64,000 nucleotides of DNA from Acheta domesticus. Taxonomy: Eukaryota; Arthropoda; Insecta; Orthoptera; Gryllidae. The position numbers and the translations under genes were made by a program. Of this stretch, positions 1 to 11,715 are shown in pieces. The DNA lies in contig JAHLJT010009419.1 in assembly GCA_031308135.1 (NCBI GenBank), positions 37,689,221-37,753,220 on the forward strand, read 5' to 3'. The notes under the pieces are model-generated. The model was not told the DNA's origin and did not search any database. It saw nothing but the letters and a program-made list of their open reading frames with translations. Positions within the stretch are counted from its first letter, which is position 1; the number at the start of each line of letters is the position of its first letter.

Positions 1-105
1 ATCAGCGGCTGAATTCGACCTATCTGCATAGCAAGGCGCGAAAACCCGTCGGGACTCGAAACTAGGACCTCTCGGTCAGAGTCGCTGCAGAGGCAGCGGA
101 AATGC
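1..105 (-). repeat. tRNA-derived SINE (family A), partial, reverse orientation
   Basis: The reverse complement carries CTCTGACCGAGAGGTCCTAG, then TTCGAGTCCCGAC (a tRNA B-box), then GGTCGAATTCAGC. The same order occurs in the copy at 34381-34700. The element runs off the left edge of the window, so only the head and part of the body are seen. tRNA-like heads of this kind carry the internal Pol III promoter of SINEs. Confidence 0.7.
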
Positions 106-929
106 AGGCTCTAAGCTAAACTACACTGGTGAAATTTAATATTCGTGTTATCGAAAATCTCTAAGTAATAAGTCCTGCGTTTACAAATTGTTAATATTTT
201 TGGAAAAGGAATGAAAATGTATAGTTATAAATGAATTCTTAATTTTCGATGTTCCACCTATCGAGGTAAGTTAAGGTTAGGTGAGGTTGGCTCGTGTGAT
301 TAATGACTGACAAGAGAAAGAGTATGCCGACTTTTTTTGCCGACTCACTGATATGGTGAAATATTGTTGAATTCAAATATAAATATAAGAAAAACATTCT
401 TTTTATCTTGGCAAAAGGCGATATCAATTTGTTAGTACTCTCCCCATATAAGTAGTACCGTTTGCTGACGAAACATGAAAAAGTACAACTCCCCGAACAG
501 TGACTTTCATGTAGGAATTCCAGTTTTACAAACTGGTACGAACAAAAGTTAACTTCTCGTTTGAAAATTAACTAAAATAACAATCAACCTGAGATTTTCT
601 ACAATCTTTTAGGTGGGCGAACAAAGTTGATAACTTGAACAGGAAAATATTAATTCAAGAGTTTTCTCTGCACATAAAATATATCTTTGCGACTTAGAAC
701 AATAGCAACAGAAAAAGAAAGAAACTACCCAATGCTTTCCTCATTCTGTCACAAAACAGGGTTGCATGCACTTTCAATAAATAAGCATAGGTCCAATTCA
801 TGAAATGTTTTGAATGAGTGTCAAAAATATCCTACACGCAAAAGAATGACAATGAGAGGTTTTCATTAAACAGCTGCATTCAAATTACATGAAAACCAGC
901 CCTTGCCAAACAAACGGCTATCATTGGAA
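106..929. other. AT-rich sequence, nothing recognised
   Basis: There is no open frame above about 60 codons, no obvious splice-flanked exon and no repeat that I could match elsewhere in the window. Confidence 0.5.
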
Positions 930-971
930 ATATTTTTTATTAAAAGGTTTTGATTCTAAACGTCCATGTAT

Positions 972-979
972 TGACGTCA
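972..979. promoter_or_regulatory. CRE-type palindrome, first copy
   Basis: The sequence TGACGTCA is a perfect CREB/ATF consensus site. It lies about 270 bp upstream of the GC-rich island at 1240-1720. Function is inferred only; an 8-mer can occur by chance, although here it has been duplicated. Confidence 0.4.
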
Positions 980-1074
980 TGTCGAACCTAAGTGCAGAGA
1001 AGAAACTCACATTTACAATTTTATATTACACAATATTTTTTATTAAAAGGTTTTGATTCTAAACGTCCATGTGT

Positions 1075-1082
1075 TGACGTCA
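1075..1082. promoter_or_regulatory. CRE-type palindrome, second copy
   Basis: This TGACGTCA is the duplicated partner of 972-979, exactly 103 bp downstream, and was kept intact after the duplication. It lies about 160 bp before the GC-rich island. Confidence 0.4.
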
Positions 1083-1239
1083 TGTCGAACCTAAGTGCAG
1101 AGAAGAAACTCACATTTGTTCCCAGCAACTCTGAAAACACTTGACTCTTTGGAACCCCACGAGCCGGCAAGACACTGGTTCCGCTCAATTCGATCCAGCA
1201 AACACATCTCTCCGAAAAAACAATTACGTTTAGCGAACC

Positions 1240-1523
1240 TGGCGGCGTCAAGCGCAAGTTTGAAAAGCCGTGACGCGGTGTCAGTCGCCGCCGGGAGATT
1301 CGCGGCGACACGACGCAGGGCCGGTGACTCGTCGCTTCTGCTCCGCGGGCGTTGTCGCGACGGCGCTGTCAGCGTCCGCCCGGCGCGACGACGACGACGA
1401 CGACGATGATGACGACGACGACGACGGCGGCGGAGGCGGCGGCGGCAGCGGGGGAGGCGTGAGCGCATTAGCGGAGGTGAGTCAGTGCGTCGGCGCCCCC
1501 GCGCGGCGGCGACGGGGGCGGAT

Positions 1524-1563
<40 letters not shown>

Positions 1564-1720
1564 CGGCGGCAGCAGCAGCGGCAGCGGGGGCGGCGGTGGG
1601 GGCGGCGGGCGCCTTGATGAACGTAGTCGTGGTGGTGGTTGCGGTAAGAGGGTCACGCGAACCGCGGCGTGGTCGGCGGGAAAGAGGAGGGTGCGATGAG
1701 GCGGCAATGGCAGCGTAAGA
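1240..1720. other. CpG-rich island with (GAC)n and (GGC)n tracts
   Basis: The stretch is strongly GC- and CpG-rich in an AT-rich neighbourhood. It holds an interrupted (ACG)n tract at about 1387-1425, a GGC-rich stretch after it, and a long (GGC)n tract at 1525-1561 with GCA interruptions. Open frames here encode only homopolymeric Ala, Arg, Pro or Gly runs on both strands, which is the expected shadow of a trinucleotide tract. It could be a promoter or 5' UTR island; no start codon or splice site can be defended. Confidence 0.55.
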
Positions 1721-2430
1721 ACAGAGGCGCCGGCGGTAAATGCGCGCTAGATGCGGAGGGAAGGTCAGGGCAGTGTGAACGCGATGGGGATGGTGGGTCA
1801 AGAGTGTACTTTGAGGGTGTTGTCGTCGCTGCCCAAGAAAAGTGACACATTACAGAAATCTTTACCTTTAAGTGAAGCGAATAACTATCTTTAGGAAATA
1901 ATTAAGTTTCATTACTAAGTTTTGATTTCATACTGACAGTTAACATGATAAGCGGCATACTGAAATTTTGCGTAGAGGTATGAAGCAAATAACGCGCCTT
2001 CAACATGCGATAATTAAGGAGGAAATTTCAAAATTATTACAGAGCGATCAAATACAACCAACGTATATGTAATCGAATTTAAATAAAAGTTCTTGGTGAA
2101 ATTTCAGTTTATTAATTTTATTTTTAAAAAATAGTCCACGGTCAGCTGATCAGATGCTACTCTAGGTTCAGCAATTTTCGCCTACAGATGGGGCTGAAAG
2201 CGACAAACAATATTTCTGTTGAGCAAATACACTGTTGTTGGCCGCGAAATAATCAGCTCCGTTCATATTAAAACTATTTTCCTGTAAAATAATTCCCGGT
2301 GCGTGCCACTTTTCTCGTGCAGTGACGATGTGTTCATCAGGGGCGTCGGGAGTGGTGATGGAAGTGCGGGGGAAGGAAAGCGGTGGCGACAGCGGGCATT
2401 ACAGCGTGGGCCCCCTTAGCCGCTGGCATA
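1721..2430. other. AT-rich sequence, nothing recognised
   Basis: No exon, repeat or RNA gene could be supported between the two GC-rich islands. Confidence 0.5.
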
Positions 2431-2690
2431 ATTCGTTTCTGCTCGCCGGCGCCGCGCCGCGGTGCGGTGCGGCGCAGCGCAGCGCTTTCCGATGGCGGTG
2501 GGCGAGGGGCTGCGTCCCCCAAGGCCCCGGCCGCGGGGGAAGGTCGAGGTGCTCCCGCGCCTTCCGTAATTCCATCAGCCGGCGCGGCGACCGCGCCGTT
2601 CCGGTCGCCCGCCGCCCCACCGCGCCGCCTCCGCCGCGCCGCCCGCGTCGGTGGGAGCTGCGAGCTGCTCCACGGCTAAGAGGACGCACG
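2431..2690. other. GC- and CpG-rich island without a defined gene
   Basis: This island of about 260 bp has many CGCC/GCGC runs. A 215-codon frame crosses it on the plus strand from about 2322, but its composition shifts abruptly at the island edges and I do not recognise the product. I read it as a chance frame through CpG-rich DNA. Confidence 0.5.
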
Positions 2691-3654
2691 ACTTATATCC
2701 CCACGTACAGAGCGTACAGGCTGTACATAGCATTACGCAATGTACCCCGGAGCAAAGCAGGGCTTATGAATTTAATTAAAGCACGAGGCCCGATAACCAA
2801 TATCTTGGAACCAGAAAGAAGGCGTCTTTTCGTGTCCCCGATAATTTTAACGCACTTCTATCTTAAGCACCTAATAAATACTAACAAATTTCATCTCAGT
2901 TGCGCCCTGCGCTCAGATAAGACGTCGAAGGCTCTAATAACTAAAGCCTGCCCCTTAACCTCCATATAATCATGAAAGGTCACTTCGGGGCACAGTCCTC
3001 GCGATACCAAGATCCTCGCTTTGGAGTTCCCCCTCCGCCCGTGATAAGGGCCACACAGAGCGCACTCGCGTCTCTGACCATAACAAGTATCTCCCCCTCC
3101 ACCATGTACTTACAAACAGGAGTGGGGATGAGGTCTATATAGTTCCTAAGGAGATATTGTAAAGGGTTCACAACCATTTTCGACTTTATAATAGAAATTT
3201 GTATAACCTGTATTTTATTCACTTCTGTAATAAACTCGGTGTGTTCTCACTCTCTGAGTTTCATTTCACTAAGTCTGTCTGGAGAACTGTCGACTTGCCA
3301 TCGACGTATTTTACTCACGTATTCTCGATGGCCGCAAGGGAAAATGTAGTACTGCAGACGACGAGAGAGATGAGTGCGGTGTTGCCAAGGTTGATGCCAC
3401 GAGCGGGCGTCCGTGGCACGAAATCGTCCCTCCACGCAGTTCATAACCCCGCCACCAGATACAACGTCTTCCCCATTGTAAAACGGGGGGGTTACTAATA
3501 GTTTCCTTTCCCGACGCTAGTTGCGCAGAGAAGTCATGGCATGCTACGATGCCACGACGCGTGCCACTGCCACCAGTGGAAGACCTTGATACCACTGATT
3601 TAGTGCGTTTGCAAACATTACGTATTCTAAAAGTCATCACGTATTATATTATAT
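2691..3654. other. Intermediate-GC sequence, nothing recognised
   Basis: Only short frames without family resemblance occur here. No repeat shared with the rest of the window was noticed. Confidence 0.45.
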
Positions 3655-3915
3655 TTATCCTTTTCAACTTCCTCTTCATCGGTTTCATCTTCCTTTCTTC
3701 TTTCTTCTTTTTTTTCCTCCATGCTCTTCTTCACTTTCTTCTTTTTTTCCCCTGTCTTCATCATTTTTCTTCTTCACTTCTTGTTCTTCAATCCATTCTT
3801 TTTCTTCTCCACGTCTTCATTGTCTTCTTCACCTCCTTCTCCTCTTCCTCTTTTTCTCTTCCTCTTCTTCTCTTCCTCTTGTCCTTCTCTCCTGCTCCTT
3901 CTTTTATTTGCCCTA
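3655..3915. repeat. Pyrimidine-rich (TTC/CTT)n tract
   Basis: About 260 bp of irregular TTC, CTT and CCT triplets occur with few purines. It yields Phe/Leu/Ser-rich shadow frames. It is not a clean microsatellite. Confidence 0.7.
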
Positions 3916-4954
3916 TTTACTTCTACATTAAACTACTGTTTTCTTCAAACCATCAATGCACAACAATTGACGTTTTCTACCCTTTGTACGACCTTGTATA
4001 TTTCATGCATCTATCGACATATCCTTAATTTCTCGTAGAAGTTGAACCCTTTTATTGCTAAACAATTTAGTAACGCGTTCTGGAAATTCGTAATTTTTTT
4101 AAATTTAGAATTTGTTTTTCATTGAAATCCATAAAATCGTTTCTTAAAATATCGGAATGTCGTAGTCGATAATTAAAATTCAACTTGAAGTTTTTTAATA
4201 TTCGCTACAAAAATAATCTCAAGAGAAACAAACATTTCTTCCTATTATAAAATATAGCGAGTAAAGGCCATGTCGTTTTTGGTACGTCTACCTTTAATGT
4301 ACGTACAATGTGTTAAAACTAGAGGTTGAAGTAGAATATGGTAAAACTAGAAGTTCGTTTTAAATCGTCGATTCACGCTGCTTAGGCAATTGGGAAATTC
4401 ACGGGGAGAGGGGGGACATTGAGAGTTAGATTTTGAGGAGTAGCTTTCAGTGTTCGGAGACAGCGTTCCATCTCTCGTGTCTCGTACTGTACATTGTGAA
4501 ATTTATGGACAGTATAATCGGGTGTTAATTTTGTGAAACGCGACGAAACAGTGAGAAGAATATAATTCCATTTCTAAAATGGTCCCCAATATTTTATAAA
4601 TGACATCCGCACTTGCCATACAACGTATTTATTAGGAGAGTTTTCCTGAAAGTATTATCATATAAAATGAGTTGTTAACTATTCATTACAGGTACTCAAA
4701 GATGTTTTATAATAAGCGCAAAGAACGAAGGTCCGGGACTCGTCCATAATTTGGAATGAGTAGCAAACCGTCAACTTGACCCTTAAAGTAAATTGGTACA
4801 AAAATACGAGTGAAATTACATGTTCACAGCGAATGAAGTAAACGCTTTTTGATTGTAAGTATTCCGCTTTTGTGGTAAGGAACCACAATCTAGATTTTTG
4901 GCTCGACCTGAGAGACCCTAGCGCGGAATATGCAAGTTTTAATTTCAGCCGACT
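3916..4954. other. AT-rich sequence, nothing recognised
   Basis: A 92-codon minus-strand frame at 4679-4957 shows no recognisable motif and is most likely chance. Confidence 0.45.
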
Positions 4955-5640
4955 CAAGTCATAGTGAACTCTGATATAATGAACTCTCGGTTATAGTGAT
5001 CCGAACTCACTAGTCCAGTTTCACTTACATTACAAATTAGCTTAAGGAGATTCGGTTATAGTGAACACTGAACCTCGGCTCAGTGAACGAATACATTCCT
5101 CCTGAAAAAAAAAGTATATCACGTCAGTGCCACAAATCCCAACACTAAGCAGCTTGTAAACAATATTGTCGTTCAAAGGTCGTAATGTAAGAAGTCTCCC
5201 CTGATTGTGAGGTGGAGGTAGCGGACCCGGAATGTTTCATTCAGAGGTCAGTTTCATTAGCTGCTATCGAAAGGATCTCATATGTTATTAGGCAAGTAAA
5301 AGTGCCTTCGGAGAGTGGGACGGTGTTCTAAAAGTGCATGAGGAATTCAAGGGAGTCAAGCCTACATTACGATACGAAGAGGCAATGATCAATGCAGAAT
5401 CAAATAAGGATAGGGCACAAACTCTGGAGAACGATATAGAGAAATTACTAAAGGAAAAACGTATGTAGAAAACAATTGAAAATAATTCAATTGTTTAAGG
5501 TTAAATGAAGACACTGAATTTTCAGTTGGTTCAGTTAGTGTATCTTTATATTAATAAAATTAATCATCGTGGAGAAATTCTAGTTAATTTTGGCATCATC
5601 GGATATAATGAACCACAAATGTTAGTGCCGAGAAGTTCAA
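4955..5640 (+). mobile_element. Possible degenerate pogo/Tigger-like DNA transposon relic
   Basis: Short direct repeats of the type GTTATAGTGAAC or GATATAATGAAC crowd 4968-5085, and a related CGGATATAATGAACC recurs at about 5598. Such subterminal repeats are typical of insect pogo-like elements. Between them lie two overlapping coding-like frames: 5191-5331 (47 codons, begins EVSPDCEVEVADPE, contains SLAAIERISYVIRQ) and 5292-5468 (58 codons, contains EWDGVLKVHEEFKG and LRYEEAMINAE). They could be a frameshifted C-terminal transposase remnant. No DDE motif is visible, so the assignment rests mainly on the terminal-repeat pattern and is weak. Confidence 0.3.
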
Positions 5641-8262
5641 TACAACCGGAGTCAATTGCATTTCCATGCGAGTGCTTTACGTACATTTACTAAATATCAG
5701 GAGACATGCACACCTTCCCAACTCGTTTCCCCCCCAATGCCCTTTCCTTTCATCTCCTCTCCTCCCCCCTCCCCTCTCCCCCTTTCCTCTTTCAAGCACT
5801 ATTATCTAAGAGTGTACCGGATTCACTTCTCTAAGCTAGTAAGATAAACTGGATATTAAAAGAGTGAAAAATATGCTAATTTTATCTTTTTTTGCATAAT
5901 TTATGATATTATACGAAGTACATTTTCCCTTCCAGAACTATATCATTTGATAACGATCATACCAATTCTTGGGTGTTAAAAAGATGGTTTACGAATGCAT
6001 ACTCATAATTATTTAATGCTTTACAAAATGATTTATTTTAATAATGTGTGATGTTATTGATTGCCTTTATATCTTCTTGCTGTGTTTGTTTTGAGCAATA
6101 GAAAGAATTCATTTTCTCTCACTGACTTTTAATTTACAATTACTTACAAAGAAAGAACAATGTACGCAATTTTTCAATTATAAGAGTGTGCTATGCTCAG
6201 TCATTTTCGACTAACGAAAATATAGGTTTTCTTGAGGTGCACAGGAACGTTTTTCTATCAGTACGTGCGGTATTACAAAACGCGAAATACAAAGAAATAC
6301 CAGGGAATGCGCATGTTGTCTAATCTTCTTCTATCATTACAGAATTAAACGGTGAATATCGCAGAAGTTTAAGTGCCTACTCTTTACAAAAGCTGCGTGG
6401 CAAAAAGGCGTTTTCGTGGCGCCGGTTGCTTGATGCGCTTCGGGAGCGGGAGCAACACAAGTTCGCTCCCGTGTTTGTTTTGTTTTTGCCCCGCGCGCCT
6501 TATGATCATTCTCGCGTGCCAGCGGAGCCGCGCTTTTCTTTTCCTCTCCTGGCCTTCACTTTCCAGAGAGGAGGCGGGAAGTCGCCGGGCAAGGCCAAGG
6601 TGAATTGCTGGCTCCCGTTTGAAGTCAGTGGCAGCGGAGATCCGCGTCAACGTCAACATTAAACATTTGCTCACTTGGTGATAATTGCCGTGAATTTTAC
6701 TGTTCGCTAACGTCCCTCATTAGCGAACTTGAATTACTGGCGGCTAGTGTGCAGTTCCGCTTTCTTTTTTCACATGCTGTCACTTGTCTTCTTTGTTGGG
6801 AGATTTTTTCAACGTACTCGACGAGTTTGTGAACCGCTTGTTATAAAAATGGGGAAGAATTTGAAGAATTTTGAAGAGTACTCGAGTTACTTTTTCTGCT
6901 TTACTAAGGAATTAAACGTGTAGCCAGTGAGGTGAGTAAACGTTTAATGGACTGCATTTCATAACATATTTAAACGGAAAGTAGATTTGCTCTGGGGTTA
7001 GACTGCCTAAAGACGTGTTAGCAACTTAGTGAAAATAATGTTAAAAAATGCAGTGTTACCAACCCTTGATCCTCATTATTAATTATTAAACTGTGCAGAC
7101 AATTGAATGTCCAAGGGATTTATTTTCCATTAATAGAATTTTCTATATTTCATAAACAGTAGATTATTCATTGTTCATGTTAACCGCTGCCATGACTATA
7201 ACAGAATAAGTGCCTTGTTTAATTTATTATTTGCACGATTCAAATGTACAGTTTTGAGTGAACATACATGTACGTGTGTTTGTGGGTGTGTATTTAATTG
7301 TACAAATGCAAGTAGATTGTTAAAGTTTGAAACATTCCGAAAAAGTGCAGACGCCTTCGCGCTGGAAGTGTTAATCACTACTGCAAGTCGTTCGTTCTCT
7401 CTAATGAAACTTTAATTTTCCCCTCATTATTCTCCTTTTTGTCTGATTACTAACCCAGCGTTTTCTCCCCCATTCAGCTTCCACAGCAAATGATTTTAGG
7501 AAGTAATTAAAGAAGATGAAGGGACATGCATAATGCAGAGTATTTTCATGTTCCGGCTTGATGAGAGTTATACAAAAGGGGAAGAAAATGCTTAGGTGGA
7601 AAACCTGCGTTGTAGTCTGCTGAGGCGGTTTGCAAGAAAGGTTGCCTCTGTCGCTAGAGTTGGGTGACAGGAAAGTAGACAAGAAACATGAAAGTCATCG
7701 ACCTAAAACTTGAGATTCTCATTGATTATCCTTTCACTGTGCAATTTACCATCTGAAATGATATTTTTAATGATATCTTGCTTGAGGGTAGTGACGACGA
7801 CTAACTGTGCAATGTTATCCGATATTTCTTTTATCTTATTGACGAAATTTTGATGACCTGTACCGGATATCTTAGTTACCTTGTTACACTATTATTATGT
7901 TTTGTTACGCCATTGTTATTATTGTTGTAGATGTCTGTTTATTATTCATTACTTATTTCACTTAATATAAAATGATTACGTGAGGTAGTGAGAGACATTA
8001 GTCCCTGTTGTTCTACGAGTACTCTCATACAGCTTGTGTGAATGGGGAAAAGTGAAGCCTCTTTCGTCAATTATTCATTTGCAATGTTAGGATATTCGTT
8101 TTTTAAAAGATGTAATATGAATATTTCGTATTCAGTACTTATTAAATTTTCTCAGCAAATGAATGAAGTGATTGTTTTATTGTATCTGTTCGAAAATATT
8201 TAAGGGAAAAATAGTGTGGATGAAGCAAAGATATTGTGGGATTCCATCATAAATGTACAGGT
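5641..8262. other. Mostly AT-rich sequence; no gene supported
   Basis: A short C/T-rich patch lies at 5717-5795, and a moderately GC-rich patch at 6410-6660 contains a gatcat-type AT/GC mix without a credible exon. The rest is AT-rich with only short frames. No LTR, SINE or tRNA was seen. Confidence 0.45.
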
Positions 8263-8549
8263 GTCCCACCAACTATGGACCACTCCATAACTTCTATACT
8301 GTTCACGATATCGAAGTGCAGTTTTCAGTCAACAATGCGGGATCATTGGGCGAGTAATATGCCGTAGAGATATTTGAAATATTTGTAGTTTTCGAGAAAC
8401 TGAATAATCTTTGATTTTTTAAATGGAATTACATATTTTTCTCATTGGCAACGGATAGATCATGAAAAGAGGAATACAATGAATATCACATGTTAGTATT
8501 TTGATAATAATTTGAGTATAAAATTGGAGTTTCTGACGTGATTTTAAAT
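8263..8549. repeat. Probable repeat-element flank ahead of the 107-bp array
   Basis: The stretch begins with ACAGGTGTCCCACCAACTAT, a terminus-like sequence, and contains TTTTCGAGAAACTG. It leads directly into the tandem array at 8550. That continuity suggests one element whose interior is the array, but the other end was not found. Confidence 0.3.
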
Positions 8550-9165
8550 CAAACACATTAGGTGCTCGGGCATTGGGCGAACAGTAGCTCGCTATGCGGT
8601 GAATGTCGAATGTGTGGCACCACCTTTTGAACACATCAAAGGAAGCGAAATTCGCCGAACACATCAGCTGTTCGGGATTGGGCGAGCAGTAGCTCGCTGC
8701 TCGGCGAAGCCAAATATGCGGAGCCACCTTTAGGACACATTAAAGGAAGCGAACATTCGCCGAGCACATCAACTGTTCGGGGATTGAACGAGCAGTTGCT
8801 CGTTGTGCGGCGAATGTCGAATGTGTGAAGCCAACTTTTGAACACATCAAAGGAAGCGAACCTTCACCGAACACAAAAGCTGTTCGGGGATTGGGCAAGT
8901 AGTAGCTCGATATTCGGCGAATGCCGAATTTGTGGAGCCACCTTTTGAACACTTCAAAGGAAGGGAACATTCGCCGAACACAACAGCTGTTCGGGAATTA
9001 GGCAAGCAGTAGCTCGCTACTCAGCGAATGCCAAATATATGGAGCCACCTATATGGCACATCGAAGGAAGCGAACATTCGCTGAACACGTCAGGATTGGG
9101 CGAGCTGTAGCTCGCTGCTCGGCGAATGCCGGATTTGTGGAGCCGCCTTTACGGAACGCATACTC
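8550..9165. repeat. Tandem array, about 107-bp unit, nearly 6 copies
   Basis: The landmark AAAGGAAGCG (or a close variant) occurs at about 8638, 8742, 8849, 8956 and 9063, a spacing of 104-107 bp. Each unit also holds a GAGCAGTAGCTCGCTGCTCG-like palindromic core and a GGAGCCACCTTTTGAACAC-like segment. Short frames on the minus strand repeat with the unit and are not taken as genes. The units are diverged, so the array is not very recent. Confidence 0.85.
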
Positions 9166-9760
9166 CATCTTCTGCTCACTAGTAGGCTGGTGGCCCAATT
9201 CGTTTCCTGCCCCTTGTTCCCACGCGTCGCCCAGTAGCACTCCTGTGCTCTGCGTGCCTCTCGCCCAACTCCTTCGCTCCCTCCCTCCCACCCTCCTCTC
9301 TCTCTCTCTTTCACCTCCACCCCCACCCCCGCCCCGCTCGCCCGGGTTGTTTGGCCGTGGCTGCGTATCCAATATGCACCGCGCCGGAACACGAGGGCAT
9401 CGGTTTGTCACGGGGCGTTGGACGGCGAGCCAGGTTTTGTCGCGCTTTTATTGCTGCGGCGGATACGATAAAAATAATAAACGAGCACGGAAAAAACTTC
9501 GACGGGTGTGCGTCTGGAAAGCCGGGTAGCTCGAGGTCGATCGCTCGACAGAGGTAGGGAGTCGTTGTTTTTTGATGCGATTTTCGATTACTCCGGTGTT
9601 CCTTTCTCCGGTTGCCCGGACCATTCCCAATCTGGATTGTGTATTCGGTATTTCCAAGAGCGTTGTCGGTTGAGGTGGTGTTTCGTTCCACCGCTTACTG
9701 GTTGCATTTGCTTGGTTCTTGCATCAATATCAAACATATAAGCGTTTCGCTTCCCCAAAA
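9166..9760. other. Mixed GC-rich segment with a CT/CA tract
   Basis: A pyrimidine-rich tract runs from about 9275 to 9345, with (CT)n followed by CACCCC runs. The surrounding sequence is moderately GC-rich with overlapping chance frames on both strands. None has recognisable protein features. Confidence 0.45.
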
Positions 9761-10384
9761 TGTTTTTTAATCTTTAAATGGTGACGTTAGCTGAAGAAAC
9801 CATTTAACCGTTAACTGGTGCCTTCAAACTTCTCTTACCAGTGACGTGCGGTCTGTGAGACCTCACATGTTTCAGGAAGATTATTTTCGGTGTTCCATTT
9901 CATGTAGACTTGACAATTTTTTTTCACGTTAACAATGCTTTAATGAAGTTTTGTTCGTAAAATAGTAAATAATTGCTTCTTTCACTTCACACCCCATCTG
10001 AACATTTTCTTCTCCGAAGGTCTTTCTTGTGATCAGATTAGTGGTTGTGGTCGCTGGGTGCCCAAACTTGACTGGAGGGTGAATGGTCCAATCCTTAAAG
10101 CCACTTTCATAGCATTTTCATAGCATTCTTTGTAATTTGGATATGCATTGTCATGAAGAAAAGCATTTCAACAAGACAAGACAATCTTCTGCAGCGAAGG
10201 TTTTCCCATTGATGAACGTTACCTTGGTCAGGCCAGAAACTTATGGAACCGCCTCTTGTATTTTCATTACTGCGATCTGGGGAAACGAGCCTTATTTCAA
10301 GTCATCAATATTAGTGGAACAGATTGGCCTACACGCCGACCGTCTCCAATCTTTCAAGCAACTTCATTTCTCAGTAGTGCCTCT
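9761..10384. other. AT-rich sequence, nothing recognised
   Basis: No repeat or exon could be supported. Confidence 0.45.
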
Positions 10385-10720
10385 CGGGGCTGATGAGCCT
10401 AATCTGTCGCAGCACCCTCCTTCGCTCCACAGGCGCTCCTTCCATCAACACCCGCACCGCGGCCGCGCCCCCTCCCCTGCGAGTTGCGCGCAGCTGTCGC
10501 GGGGAGCGACGTCTCGTCGCGCGGCTCCGTCGCCGCACGCGTGAACTTCGGCACGTGCATAATACATCAACGCGCGCCCCCGTGCCACACGCGCTCCCTC
10601 ACCCGCGCTCTCCGCTCCGCGCGCCTTCTAAAAATAAAATCAATTATTCAGGCAGCCATCGGCGTCCGCGGACCGACCGGGGATGGGACGGCGGCGGGAG
10701 TGGCCGGTGATGGTGATGGG
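10385..10720. other. GC- and CpG-rich island
   Basis: The composition changes sharply to CpG-rich sequence about 150 bp before a GC-rich minisatellite. Three frames are open but unrecognised. A regulatory or exon role is possible but unproven. Confidence 0.4.
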
Positions 10721-10866
10721 GGAGAGTGGCGTTGTCGCAAGATGTGGCGTTGGTGTTGATGGGAACCGTGCCCATGGTGGCGACTATAAACTCTTGGTGG
10801 CGGCAATGATAATGATGGAAATAGGAGCGGTAGAGGTGGTGGTGTTTATTGGGGCGTTGACGGTTT

Positions 10867-11430
10867 ACGTGCAGTGTGTGGACGGGAGCGTGGCGTGGAC
10901 GGGAGCGTGGCGTGGCGCGGGCGGGGCTTGGTGGGGCGCGGGCGGAGGCGTGGTGTGTGTGGAGACGTGGTGTGTCGTGGGCGGAGGCGAGGTATGGCGA
11001 GACTAGGTTGGAGGCGTGGCGTGGCATGGGCGGAGGCGTGGTGTCGAGTGAGCGGAGGTGTGGCGTGGCATGGGCGTAGGCGAAGCATGACGAGGCGTGG
11101 GCAGAGACCTGGTGTGGCGTAGACGAAGGCTTGGCGAGGCGTGGGCGGAGGCGGCGTGGCGTGGGCGGAGGCGGCGTGGCGTGGGCGGAGGCGGCGTGGC
11201 GTGGGCGGAGGCGGCGTGGCGTGGGCGGAGGCGGCGTGGCGTGGGCGGAGGCGGCGTGGCGTGGGCGGAGGCGGCGTGGCGTGGGCGGAGGCGTGGGGTG
11301 AGCGGGGGCGGGGGCGTGGCGTGGCGTGAGCGGAGACGTGGCGTGGGCAGAAGCGCGGGCGGAGGCGTGATGTGGAAGGAGGCGAGGAGTGGCGAGGAGA
11401 GACGTGCCCTGGAATGGGAGGAGGTGTGGC
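10867..11430. repeat. GC-rich minisatellite with a 20-bp core array
   Basis: The unit GTGGGCGGAGGCGGCGTGGC is repeated perfectly from 11141 to 11280 (seven units) with a partial unit to about 11293. Degenerate related sequence (GCGTGGCRTGGGCGGAGGYG-like) extends on both sides, from about 10867 and to about 11430. The 316-codon minus-strand frame across it (Arg/Pro/His/Ala-rich) exists because the repeat lacks stops in that frame. A perfect centre with diverged edges is typical of a minisatellite turning over from the middle. Confidence 0.9.
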
Positions 11431-11715
11431 GCGGGCCGTGGCGGATTGCGAGGGCTTCCTGGTCTGCAGGCGGGCGGGCAAGCGGGCGGGCTGACGCCAA
11501 TCCGTGTCCCTGCGAGGAGGCGGAAGGGCGCGCAGCATGTTTAATGCAGGCCGATCTTCCGGCCGGCGGCGCCCGCCGCCACATACGCGCGGGGCACTAA
11601 GCCCCTGCTCGGCGCTCCAATCAATGGTCTGCGCCCGGGAGGCGCTCGGCTCTCTTCTCGTAATGCGATTCCGGGCCCCAAGCTCTGGGCTGAAGGGCGG
11701 GTGAGTGGGCTCTCG
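11431..11715. other. GC-rich flank of the minisatellite
   Basis: CpG-rich, non-repetitive sequence with open but unrecognised frames on both strands. Confidence 0.35.

Larger units (their letters stand above)
930..1117. repeat. Tandem duplication, about 85 bp of near-identity, period 103 bp
   Basis: The segment starting ATATTTTTTATTAAAAGG at 930 recurs at 1033 and stays nearly identical through AGAAACTCACATTT, ending near 1014 and 1117. One clear difference is GTATTGACG versus GTGTTGACG. The high identity suggests a recent duplication. Each copy contains one TGACGTCA palindrome. Confidence 0.9.

Noticed and set aside
1091..1801. 236-codon minus ORF through the GGC/GAC tracts
   Set aside because: Its composition is dictated by trinucleotide repeats, and it runs across the duplicated 103-bp segment without coding features.
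8550..9165. CRISPR array
   Set aside because: The units are contiguous diverged tandem repeats without unique spacers, in a eukaryotic genome.
8419..9411. Several 69-120-codon minus ORFs with similar sequences
   Set aside because: They repeat with the 107-bp array unit and change frame between units, so they are not paralogous genes.
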